Positions 9,149 to 17,544 of a stretch of DNA of 64,000 bases are shown one piece after another; position 1 is the stretch's first letter, and each line of letters starts with the position of its first letter. The position numbers and the translations under genes were made by a program. Where the stretch lies: the NCBI GenBank assembly GCA_003507395.1, contig DNVW01000006.1:110817-174816 (forward strand), read 5' to 3'. Source of the stretch: Clostridiales bacterium. GTDB taxonomy: Bacteria; Bacillota; Clostridia; TANB77; CAG-508. The notes beneath the pieces were generated by a model. It did not search any database. It was given only the letters and a program-made list of their open reading frames with translations, and had not been told where the DNA came from.

Positions 9149-10378
9149 ATGTTTTTTAAAAAATTACTATCTTTAGTTTTTATTTTTTCTTTATTTTCTT
9201 TTAATGTTTTTGCATATGGTGATTCTATCTTTGTGTGGAATAATAATTTAGAAACTTTAGAAACAAATTCAAATATTTCCGCTAAATTAGATTCTAATAA
9301 CTTACAATTAGAATCAGAAAGTGGCATTTTAATAGAACAACATTCTGGACAAATTTTATTTGAACACAATTCTCATGAAAAATTAAGACCAGCTAGTGTT
9401 ACCAAGGTAATGAGCATATTGTTGATAATGGAGGCTATAGATTCTGGCACTTTGTCTTATACTGACAAAATACCTTGTACTGAAGCAGCTGCTGCCATGG
9501 GTGGTTCTCAAATTTGGTTGGATGTCAGAGAAGAACTTACTGTTGACGAAATGCTAAAAGCCATTTGCGTTGTTTCTGCTAATGATTGTACAGTTGCTAT
9601 GGCTGAATATTTATGTGGCTCTCAAGAAGCCTTTGTTGAAAAGATGAATACTAAAGCTCAAGAATTAGGAATGAAAGATACCTCTTTTAAAAATTGTCAT
9701 GGATTAGATGAGGATGGACATTTAACCTCTGCATATGATATAGCATTAATGTCTAGAGAACTGTTAAATAAACATCCTAGCATAACTAAATATACTACTA
9801 TTTGGATGGATACTTTAAGAGATGGAAAATCACAACTTGTAAATACTAATAAATTAATAAGAAATTATAAAGGAATGACTGGTTTAAAAACTGGTTCTAC
9901 CTCTCTTGCTTTATATAATTTATCTGCAAGTGCCACTAGAGATGGCTTATCTTTAATTGCAGTAATTATGAAAGGTCCTACTGGTGCAATAAGATTTTCC
10001 GAAGCCCAAAAACTTTTGGATTATGGCTTTAGCAATTATCAATATAAAGAATTAGCTGGAAAATACGAATGTTTAAAAAATGTAACTGTTCAGAAAGGTA
10101 CAGAAGACAATTTAAACATATTATTTGATGAGGATGCTGGAGTTATAATAAAAAAAGGCGAAAACAAAAATATAGAACAAATCATATCTGTTCCAGATAC
10201 CTTAATAGCACCAATTACTAAAGGTCAGAAAGTTGGTGAAGTTTCATATTGTTTAGATGGTGAAAGAATTACAACTATAAATATAATTGCAGAAAAAGAA
10301 ATAAAAAAAATTAGTCTAATAAACTTTTCTAGTAAATTGTATAAAAGTTGGTTTTGCCTTTTGAGGGAAACAAAATAA
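9149..10378 (+). CDS. D-alanyl-D-alanine carboxypeptidase (DacF/PBP5 type)
   Basis: 409 residues with an N-terminal signal peptide and the three active-site motifs of S11 peptidases: SVTK near residue 84 (RPASVTKVM), SAND (Ser-x-Asn) near 148 and KTGS near 247. A C-terminal beta-rich domain of PBP5_C type follows (about 300-380), then a hydrophobic/basic tail that could be the membrane anchor. The enzyme trims the terminal D-Ala from peptidoglycan stem peptides outside the membrane. ATG at 9149 has an AGGAGG site. It is probably cotranscribed with the VanW lipoprotein. Whether it is vegetative DacA-like or sporulation DacF-like cannot be told. Confidence 0.92.
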   Translation: MFFKKLLSLVFIFSLFSFNVFAYGDSIFVWNNNLETLETNSNISAKLDSNNLQLESESGILIEQHSGQILFEHNSHEKLRPASVTKVMSILLIMEAIDSGTLSYTDKIPCTEAAAAMGGSQIWLDVREELTVDEMLKAICVVSANDCTVAMAEYLCGSQEAFVEKMNTKAQELGMKDTSFKNCHGLDEDGHLTSAYDIALMSRELLNKHPSITKYTTIWMDTLRDGKSQLVNTNKLIRNYKGMTGLKTGSTSLALYNLSASATRDGLSLIAVIMKGPTGAIRFSEAQKLLDYGFSNYQYKELAGKYECLKNVTVQKGTEDNLNILFDEDAGVIIKKGENKNIEQIISVPDTLIAPITKGQKVGEVSYCLDGERITTINIIAEKEIKKISLINFSSKLYKSWFCLLRETK

Positions 10379-10453
10379 AAACTATTTTAAAATTGTAGTA
10401 TTCTTTTAATCTTTTGGGCAATAATAATTAATAAATAATTTTTGGAGGTTTTT

Positions 10454-10891
10454 ATGGATAACCAAAATTTAAATATTCTAGATGAAATTAACAAAGGTGC
10501 TACAATGGGTATGGATGCTATTTCTTTTATATCTCAGAAGGTTAATGATACTAAATTTAAAGATGTTTTAAAAACAGAGTATAATAAATATAAGGATATA
10601 TCTACCAGAGTAAATAATTTGTACAATAAGTTTACTACCAGCAAAGAACCGCATGAGACTAATAACATGAATAAAATGATGACTTGGTATGGTATACAAA
10701 TGCGAACAATAACTGATGATACTACTTCAAAACTATCTGAATTATTAATGCAAGGTACAAATATGGGAATTATAGAAGGTAGACGTTTAATTAATCAAAA
10801 TAATAATATTTCTCCTGATGTTAAACATATTTTAAATGATTTCGTTGTTATGCAAGAGGATAGTGTTGAAACATTAAAAAAGTATCTTTAA
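10454..10891 (+). CDS. Helical bundle protein of unknown function (145 aa)
   Basis: The start is set at ATG 10454, because a strong GGAGG lies just upstream; an in-frame TTG at 10442 would overlap that site. The product is almost entirely predicted helix, with repeated amphipathic segments (MGMDAISFISQKVNDTKFKD near the start and DVKHILNDFVVMQEDSVETL at the end). This resembles small four-helix ferritin-like or coat-associated proteins. Two metal-ligand ExxH motifs are not evident, so a metal site cannot be claimed. It is followed by a palindromic repeat. Confidence 0.7.
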   Translation: MDNQNLNILDEINKGATMGMDAISFISQKVNDTKFKDVLKTEYNKYKDISTRVNNLYNKFTTSKEPHETNNMNKMMTWYGIQMRTITDDTTSKLSELLMQGTNMGIIEGRRLINQNNNISPDVKHILNDFVVMQEDSVETLKKYL

Positions 10892-10900
10892 TACCAAGGG

Positions 10901-10950
10901 TTGTCCCCAATTGAGCCAAATGGACAATTGGGGACTGTCCCTAATTGTGA
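10901..10950. repeat. GGGGAC palindromic repeat (second element)
   Basis: Inverted arms 10903-10913 and 10925-10935 (GTCCCCAATTG) with an 11-nt loop, followed by a degenerate further copy (TGTCCCTAATTGT) to 10950. It lies between convergent genes, as does the 1319-1390 element, and shares the GGGGAC core and CCAAA spacer words with it. It probably belongs to the same clostridial palindrome family and may also end transcripts. Confidence 0.75.
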
Positions 10951-10951
10951 T

Positions 10952-12991
10952 TTAAAATAATGAGTACATTATAAATAATGTTGCTGCAAGAGATGATACC
11001 AGTGATACAACTGTTATTTGAGTATTTATTGATGGTCCTGCTGTGTCTTTAAATGGATCTCCTATTGTGTCTCCTATAACAGCAGCTTTATGTGCCTCTG
11101 AACCTTTACCTCCAAAGTTTCCTGCTTCAATATATTTTTTAGCATTATCCCATAGTCCTCCACTATTACTCATCAACATTGCAAGTAATAATCCTGATAA
11201 TATATTTCCTGCTAAGAATCCTCCGATTGCTTGGACTCCTCCTATAAATCCAACTACTAGAGTAGCTATTATCGCAATTAGTCCTGCTGGTATTAATTCT
11301 TTTATTGCTCCGATTGTTGCTAAATTTATGCATTTTTCATACTCAGGAGGTACATTTCCTTCTTTTACTCCTTTTATTTCTTTAAACTGTCTATGTATCT
11401 CTGTTACTAATTTTTGAGAATTTTTACTTACTCCAAATATTAATATAGCTGAAAATACTGCCGGAATGGCTACACCTACTAATGCTCCAAAAAATACCGA
11501 TGGATTCATCAAATCAAATGTAATTTCTAGTCCTGTAGAATTTGATACGATTTCAGCAAATGCTGCCAATAGTGCAATAACAGTAAGTCCAGCTGCTCCT
11601 ATAGCGAATCCTTTTGTTATTGCTTTTGTTGTATTTCCTGCTGAATCTAATTCATCTGCTCTTTGTATTACTTCGTCTCCTAAATCTCCCATTTCTGCTA
11701 GTCCTCTCGCATTATCTACAATTGGTCCATATGCATCATTTGAAACTATCATACCAACAATTGATAACATTCCAATTGCTGACATTGAAATTCCAAGCAT
11801 TTCATATCCTGGTCCTATAGGCTCACATAACTTATATGAAATTAGTGCAGCTAACCCAATTCCAACTAATGCTGGTAAACTACTTATTAGTCCATATGAA
11901 AAACCAGATAAAATCGTAAATGCTGGACCTTTTTGTGAACTTTTTGCGACACTTATGACAGGCTTTTTATCATCTCCTGTAAAGTAATTGCTTGTTATTC
12001 CTATTACAACACCTATAATCATTCCTATTATAGCTGCTCCCCAAATTCTAATATTAAAATTGCAAAAATGTGTTGCTAAATATGTTAAACCTGTAAATAT
12101 TAGGCATGTTAAATATGTTCCATTGTTTAATGCTCTTCCTGGACTTCCTTTTTTTCCTATATGTGAACAAAGTACACCTATTATTGATGCCAAAAGCCCT
12201 ATAGCACAAAAACAGAACATCATATTAATTTCACCAAGTGGTAGTGCAATAACTAATGTTGCTGCAATTGCTGCAATGTTAGAATCAAATAAATCTGCTC
12301 CCATTCCTGCTACATCTCCAACATTGTCACCAACATTATCTGCTATAACTGCTGGATTTCGTGGATCATCCTCGGGTATTCCTAATTCTACTTTTCCAGT
12401 TAAATCTGCTGCCATATCAGCTGTTTTGGTAAAAATTCCTCCTCCGGCTTTTGCAAATAATGCTAATAAACTTGCTCCAAAGCTAAAAGCTAACAGTATA
12501 TTTGGATTATTGGTTATTAAATACAACGCTGCAGCACCTGCTAAAGAAGTTCCAACAACAGCCATTCCCATAACTGCTCCTCCTCTGAAGCCTGCCATAA
12601 AGGATTTAGATAAACTTTCTTTTGCTAAAACTGCTGTTTTTACATTCGCAATAGTTGCAATGCTAATTCCTATAATTCCAGCTAATCCCGAAAAAGTTGA
12701 GCCTAAAATAAATGCTATAACCATTCCTATATTAGTCATAATATTTTCTGTTTTCCATATAGGTTCTGGGAAGAATAATAAAATTACTACTGCTAATACA
12801 CACATAATAACTGCTAACATTTTATATTCTTTTTTTAAGAATGTGAAAGAACCTTCTCTAATTAATCTTCCTACATTTTCTATCTTTTCATTTTTAGCAG
12901 GCAGACTTTTCACCCATTTATAAAAGTAAAACGCTACAATGAAAGAAAGTACTGACACAAAGATTGAAACAATTGCCCAATCAATTTTCAT
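10952..12991 (-). CDS. hppA: Membrane-bound ion-translocating pyrophosphatase
   Basis: 679 residues and about 16 membrane spans. Conserved catalytic loops are present: GGGIFTKTADMAADLTGKVE, DDPRNPAVIADNVGDNVGD, DNARGLAEM and GDTIGDPFKDTAGPS. It splits cytosolic PPi and pumps H+ and/or Na+ across the membrane. At the position reported to decide potassium dependence (GNTT[A/K]A) it has Lys (GNTTKA), which in characterised members goes with K+-independence and hence usually H+ pumping. That inference rests on one residue. It lies downstream of the tag cluster with a 67-nt gap and may be read from it or from its own promoter. Confidence 0.95.
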   Translation of the reverse strand: MKIDWAIVSIFVSVLSFIVAFYFYKWVKSLPAKNEKIENVGRLIREGSFTFLKKEYKMLAVIMCVLAVVILLFFPEPIWKTENIMTNIGMVIAFILGSTFSGLAGIIGISIATIANVKTAVLAKESLSKSFMAGFRGGAVMGMAVVGTSLAGAAALYLITNNPNILLAFSFGASLLALFAKAGGGIFTKTADMAADLTGKVELGIPEDDPRNPAVIADNVGDNVGDVAGMGADLFDSNIAAIAATLVIALPLGEINMMFCFCAIGLLASIIGVLCSHIGKKGSPGRALNNGTYLTCLIFTGLTYLATHFCNFNIRIWGAAIIGMIIGVVIGITSNYFTGDDKKPVISVAKSSQKGPAFTILSGFSYGLISSLPALVGIGLAALISYKLCEPIGPGYEMLGISMSAIGMLSIVGMIVSNDAYGPIVDNARGLAEMGDLGDEVIQRADELDSAGNTTKAITKGFAIGAAGLTVIALLAAFAEIVSNSTGLEITFDLMNPSVFFGALVGVAIPAVFSAILIFGVSKNSQKLVTEIHRQFKEIKGVKEGNVPPEYEKCINLATIGAIKELIPAGLIAIIATLVVGFIGGVQAIGGFLAGNILSGLLLAMLMSNSGGLWDNAKKYIEAGNFGGKGSEAHKAAVIGDTIGDPFKDTAGPSINTQITVVSLVSSLAATLFIMYSLF

Positions 12992-13058
12992 AAATAATTC
13001 CTCCTTTTCTTTTGTTACATTAATATATATTATTTAAATTAATGTTAAAATTTAGTAT

Positions 13059-13787
13059 CTACTTACTCGTCGCTTGATATCTCTTTATAGCATCTTCTAT
13101 ATTGCCATCAAATACTATTTTTCCTGTTTCCATAACCATTCCTCTTTTGCAAAATTCTGCCGCCATTCCCACTGAATGAGTAACAAATAGTAATGTAACT
13201 CCTTCATTTTTTATTATTTCATTGACTTTTTTACTACATTTTTTTCTAAAATTTTCATCACCCACGCTAAGAGCCTCGTCTACTATTAAAATTTCAGGTT
13301 TAATATTTACATTAATCGAAAATCCTAATCTCGTCTTCATTCCGCTTGAATATGTTCTAATTGGTTGATCAATATATTCTTCAATTTCTGCGAAGTCAAT
13401 TATTTCCTGCTCTAATTCTTTTATTTCATTGTTTTTTAATCCTAATAGTTGACCTTTCAAATATATATTTTCTCTTCCTGTGAATTCAGGGTCAAATCCT
13501 GAAGTAAGCTCTAATAACGCGCTTACTCTTCCTTTCACTGAAATTTCTCCATCTGTTGGATAGCACACTTCTGTTATCATTTTTAATATAGTTGATTTTC
13601 CTGCACCATTTCTTCCAAATATAGCTACTGATTCTCCCTTTTTTATATTAAATGATACATTATTTACAGCGTGCTTTTCTTTATAATTTTTGATTTTAAA
13701 TAGTGTTGAAATTAGTCTCATCTTGTCATTTTTAAAAAGCTTATATGTTTTAGTAACATTTTTAAATTCAATTACATTTATATTCAT
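13059..13787 (-). CDS. tagH: Wall polymer ABC exporter, ATP-binding subunit (TagH-like)
   Basis: 242 residues. Walker A is GRNGAGKSTILKM, the signature is YSSGMKTRLGFS and Walker B ends in VDEALSVGDENF, all hallmarks of the TagH/RfbE/Wzt subclass that exports teichoic acids or O-polysaccharides. The C-terminal extension seen in Bacillus TagH is absent, so it contains only the ATPase core. It lies 27 nt downstream of the TagG-like permease and is the last gene of the wall-polymer run before hppA. Confidence 0.9.
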   Translation of the reverse strand: MNINVIEFKNVTKTYKLFKNDKMRLISTLFKIKNYKEKHAVNNVSFNIKKGESVAIFGRNGAGKSTILKMITEVCYPTDGEISVKGRVSALLELTSGFDPEFTGRENIYLKGQLLGLKNNEIKELEQEIIDFAEIEEYIDQPIRTYSSGMKTRLGFSINVNIKPEILIVDEALSVGDENFRKKCSKKVNEIIKNEGVTLLFVTHSVGMAAEFCKRGMVMETGKIVFDGNIEDAIKRYQATSK

Positions 13788-13814
13788 CTATACGATTCCC
13801 CTTATCTAATAACT

Positions 13815-14621
13815 TTATAAAACGTCTGGTATTTCTTTTCTTAGTTTCTTATAAACTATAATTGTTACCATCAATAGTAATGTTGTTACTATAATAAAAT
13901 ATAATAATCTCTTAGGTTGTTCCCAAATCCAATTATGATATATAAAGCAATTTCTAAATCCATTTGTCAAAAAAGTTACTGGATTTATCATTAGTAATTT
14001 TTTTAACCATGATATATTTATTGTGTTTGCATCCCACAATATTCCTGATAACCAAAATACAGCTGTTACCATTGATTTCACCAAATTACCAAAATCCTTG
14101 CTTATTGCTGATAATAGTGAGGCAAACAAACTCCAAATTGTGCAAAAGATAAACATAAAAAGCATATAAATTGGCATTTGTAAAACGTATATTGTTGGAG
14201 TATAATTCATTGCAATAAATATTGATATAACAATTACCATTAATATGCAATGTATCATAAACTTTGAAATACTTGTAAATGTCGGTATTGTTGAGATAGG
14301 AAATTTCATCTTAGTTACTAGATAGCTGTATTTTCTTATTGTATCTACGCCCGATGTCAGCATATCACTTATATAGAACCATGGCACAACTCCTGAAATT
14401 AACCATAAAAAATACGGAAAACCTGACATTTTACTTGGAGCTCTTAGTCCTATGGTAAATGCAAACCAATACACAAATATTGTTACCGTAGGTTTAATAA
14501 TAGCCCAAGACCACCCCAATGCTGCTCCACGGTAAGTTTTCGCTAAGTCAGCCTTAGCTAATTTAAAGATTTGTTCTCTATATATACAATGTTCTTTAAT
14601 TATATTTATTAATTCTTTCAC
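13815..14621 (-). CDS. tagG: Wall polymer ABC exporter, membrane subunit (TagG-like)
   Basis: 268 residues, an ABC-2 type permease with about six membrane spans and the family's N-terminal segment (LAKADLAKTYRGAALGWSWA). It pairs with the adjacent ATPase to move lipid-linked teichoic-acid-type polymer to the outer face. The position between the polymerase genes and tagH supports that substrate class rather than drug export. Confidence 0.9.
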   Translation of the reverse strand: MKELINIIKEHCIYREQIFKLAKADLAKTYRGAALGWSWAIIKPTVTIFVYWFAFTIGLRAPSKMSGFPYFLWLISGVVPWFYISDMLTSGVDTIRKYSYLVTKMKFPISTIPTFTSISKFMIHCILMVIVISIFIAMNYTPTIYVLQMPIYMLFMFIFCTIWSLFASLLSAISKDFGNLVKSMVTAVFWLSGILWDANTINISWLKKLLMINPVTFLTNGFRNCFIYHNWIWEQPKRLLYFIIVTTLLLMVTIIVYKKLRKEIPDVL

Positions 14622-14648
14622 AATTTTTCTCCTTTAAAAAAAGTACTA

Positions 14649-15065
14649 TTACTCTTTCTCTATTTTATTAATGTATTCGTCAACTTTTTTTCTAAATGCT
14701 GTTGAAGACCATGTGAATGGCCTTTTAGTATACCTTACCTCACAACATTTTTTTAATTTTTCAAATCTATCATCACCTTGCCAGTCACTTCCCATAGTTA
14801 ATATATCTATGTTATATTTTTTTATATCTGATTCCTTTTGGTTCCAATCCTTTTCTGGTATTACCTCATCAACATATTTTATTGAACTTAACACTATTTT
14901 TCTTTCTTCAAAACTTAGATATGAACTTTTATGTTTAATTGCATTAAATTCATCCGTTGACAATCCAACTATTAGGTAATCTCCCATTTCTTTTGATTCC
15001 TTCAAATGTTGTATATGTCCTGGTGTAATCAAATCATATGTTCCATATGTTATAACTTTTTTCAT
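14649..15065 (-). CDS. tagD: Cytidylyltransferase family protein (TagD-like) with altered motifs
   Basis: 138 residues with the nucleotidyltransferase fold (GTYDLITPGHIQHLKES, then GDYLIVGLSTDEF). In characterised glycerol-3-phosphate cytidylyltransferases the first motif is HxGH; here it is TPGH, lacking the first His. The C-terminal RTxGISTT motif is replaced by KRPFTWSST. The context (two glycerophosphotransferases upstream, exporter downstream) argues for CDP-glycerol supply, but the changed active site allows another alditol-phosphate or reduced activity. Its start shares base 15065 with the end of the upstream polymerase gene, so they are translationally coupled. Confidence 0.78.
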   Translation of the reverse strand: MKKVITYGTYDLITPGHIQHLKESKEMGDYLIVGLSTDEFNAIKHKSSYLSFEERKIVLSSIKYVDEVIPEKDWNQKESDIKKYNIDILTMGSDWQGDDRFEKLKKCCEVRYTKRPFTWSSTAFRKKVDEYINKIEKE

Positions 15066-16333
15066 TATACTGCCTCCTTAAATATTTCTTTTATAACTCT
15101 TTCACTTGCATTCCCATCATCTAGGTAATTATATTTTTTATTAAAATCCTCATACTTTCTTTCATATTTTGGAAACTCTGTTTCAATATTGATTATACAT
15201 TTCTCCAATTCCTCTTGTGTCCTAGTTATTGGTCCTGGTAGCTCATCAAGTGATATATAAAAATCTCTCAATCTGCTTTGGTATAAATCATAATCATACA
15301 TATAAAACACTATTGGTCTTTTTAAATTTGCAAAATCAAAAAATACACTGGAATAATCGGTCATTATAATATCACTGACTAAATATAGTTCATTGATTTC
15401 ATCATATCTTGCAACATTTATAACAAAACCTTCATATTTGCTTAAATCTATACTATTGGCTATAAAATAATGCGGACTAAATAGGACTACATATTCATCA
15501 CCTATAGCTTTTCTTAATCTATCAAAATCAATTTGTAATTCATATGTATATCCAATTCCTGAGGTATGTTGGTTATCTCTAAACGTTGGTAAATAAAAAA
15601 TTACCTTTTTATTTATCGGTATCTTTAATTTTTCCTTTATCAGAGTAATATCTTTTTGTGTCTTATTAAATAAAAAGTCGTTTCTTGGATACCCTTCTTC
15701 TATTATAATATTTTCTTTATTAAGTTTCTTCAAGTTAAAAGCAGAAATGAATTTCTCTGTGCAGTATTTGCTTGGTGAAATAAAATAATCAAATCTTTTA
15801 GCATCAATATCATTTCTTTTTCTTATTTCTTTAATTGTATTAAGTACAGAACCATCGACCTCAATATCACATCTTAATTTTTTTATAGGTGTTCCATGCC
15901 AACATTGAACATACACTTGTCCTTTTTTCTTGGTTAGACTTTCTTCCATAATGGAATTAACAATCCAATATTTAGCTATTGAACAATATTTATAATACTC
16001 TTTAGATTTTGACTTTACAATTGTAGTTCTTTTATCTTCTTTTACATCATGAATATCAGTATCCAAAAACGCCCATACAAATTTAAAATTTTTAAATTGT
16101 GGCATTGACAGCATTTTTTCATATATTGCCTTTGGAGAACATGTATAGTTTCTTCCACCGAATGCTTCAAACAGTATTGTTTCATCATCCATTTTATATT
16201 TTATTTTATACCATATGTATCTTATTTTTTTTATTACTAAGTTTATGTTGCGACACATTTTTCTAAATAATATATTTCTTTTTGAAATATCAACCAACAT
16301 CTTTTTCATTTTGTAAATTACCTGTTTTATCAT
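15065..16333 (-). CDS. CDP-glycerol glycerophosphotransferase family protein (TagF/TagB type)
   Basis: 422 residues. Two conserved His/Asp-containing motifs of the family are present: VQCWHGTPIKKL near residue 143 and IIMTDYSSVFFDFANLKRP near 330. The N-terminus is basic and amphipathic, fitting peripheral membrane binding. The enzyme transfers glycerol-phosphate (or a related alditol phosphate) from a CDP donor to a growing lipid-linked chain. It overlaps the neighbour upstream by four bases and tagD by one, so all three are coupled. Whether it primes or polymerises cannot be told. Confidence 0.87.
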   Translation of the reverse strand: MIKQVIYKMKKMLVDISKRNILFRKMCRNINLVIKKIRYIWYKIKYKMDDETILFEAFGGRNYTCSPKAIYEKMLSMPQFKNFKFVWAFLDTDIHDVKEDKRTTIVKSKSKEYYKYCSIAKYWIVNSIMEESLTKKKGQVYVQCWHGTPIKKLRCDIEVDGSVLNTIKEIRKRNDIDAKRFDYFISPSKYCTEKFISAFNLKKLNKENIIIEEGYPRNDFLFNKTQKDITLIKEKLKIPINKKVIFYLPTFRDNQHTSGIGYTYELQIDFDRLRKAIGDEYVVLFSPHYFIANSIDLSKYEGFVINVARYDEINELYLVSDIIMTDYSSVFFDFANLKRPIVFYMYDYDLYQSRLRDFYISLDELPGPITRTQEELEKCIINIETEFPKYERKYEDFNKKYNYLDDGNASERVIKEIFKEAV

Positions 16334-17511
16334 AGTGCCTCCTCTATTAGTTTCATCATTTTTTGTGTACTATTTCCATCTAATTGTGATATGTATTTTT
16401 TTCTAAATGCATTATATGATGTAATATCATATTGATTATTGTCTATTATCTTGATAATATCTTTTATATTTTTATATACGCAATTCTTTAACTCCTTAAA
16501 TAAATCTATATTTAAGCCGTTTTCTTTTTCGTATTTTTCATAATCATATACATATAAAAGTAATTTCTTATTCAATAAGCAAGCATCCATTGTTAGTGCT
16601 GAATAATCTGTAATAACATAATCCATTACTCTTAGTACATCATAAGTTAAAAACTCTTCTCTATTGATGCATATAACATTAGTTTTATTTATGTAGTTAT
16701 TGTTTTTAGGGTGAAATGTTATAATCAAATTGTATTTTTCAGTATCTATGGCACTTATTACTTCCTCTATGTTATCTGTTCCATCACTTCTGAATGTTGG
16801 CGAATATAAAATATTTGTTTTTTTCTTAAGTTGAGGATACTTATCAAATAACTTTTTTACCATACTTTTATTTTCTTTTAATAAATAATCTGCCGAAGGC
16901 GTTCCAATATCCTTTACTTTTTCTATTGGAACATCAAATGCATGTGCGAAAAACAAATTCATCTCTTTTGAACCACTTATAACATAATCGTAATTTTTAT
17001 GCATACATAAAGCTATAGCTATTTTTTTATTTATTCCATCTTCATATCCAATTGATTGATATCCAAATTTCTTTATGGCTCCTAATGCATGCCATAGTTG
17101 GATAATTTTTGTATTTTTCTTATGTTTAAGTATACTTACTACAATGTTATATCCATCAATTATAATAACTTTTGAAGAAGCAATTTGTTTCATTTGAGAA
17201 TATAAGTTAAAGTAGTATTCTACACCTAATTTTATTTCTTTTAAAGATACTCTTTTCTTTTTTTCGTTTCTTATCATTGCATTTATACCTGTAGACACCT
17301 TTTTACATATTATGCTATACTTTATATTTCTTTTATCCAATTCTTCTATAAGCATTTTAAAATTGAGTGGCACTTCATTTGATTGTCTACTTAAAAAGAA
17401 TACATTATTTTTTTGTTTATTAAATATTTTTATAAAAAAATATATGCTCTTTAGATGCCATTTAAATATAGTTATTGCACCTAATAAAAAAACGTCTTTA
17501 AAAAAGCTCAT
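16330..17511 (-). CDS. CDP-glycerol glycerophosphotransferase family protein, second copy
   Basis: 393 residues from ATG 17511 (GGAG nine bases upstream; an in-frame TTG precedes it). It carries IIQLWHALGAIKKFGYQ near residue 140 and VITDYSALTMDACLLNKKL near 300, the two signature motifs of the family. It differs from the neighbouring copy enough to suggest a distinct step, for example the TagB-like priming transfer. Part of a tightly packed run with a four-base overlap downstream. Confidence 0.85.
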   Translation of the reverse strand: MSFFKDVFLLGAITIFKWHLKSIYFFIKIFNKQKNNVFFLSRQSNEVPLNFKMLIEELDKRNIKYSIICKKVSTGINAMIRNEKKKRVSLKEIKLGVEYYFNLYSQMKQIASSKVIIIDGYNIVVSILKHKKNTKIIQLWHALGAIKKFGYQSIGYEDGINKKIAIALCMHKNYDYVISGSKEMNLFFAHAFDVPIEKVKDIGTPSADYLLKENKSMVKKLFDKYPQLKKKTNILYSPTFRSDGTDNIEEVISAIDTEKYNLIITFHPKNNNYINKTNVICINREEFLTYDVLRVMDYVITDYSALTMDACLLNKKLLLYVYDYEKYEKENGLNIDLFKELKNCVYKNIKDIIKIIDNNQYDITSYNAFRKKYISQLDGNSTQKMMKLIEEAL

Positions 17512-17544
17512 CAAAATTTTCTCCTTTTTGTTATTGATACATAG

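Noticed and set aside
11988..12923. Long plus-strand frame of about 310 codons
   Set aside because: It lies opposite hppA, has low-complexity Ile/Pro/Ala composition and no ribosome site; it mirrors the codon pattern of the real gene.
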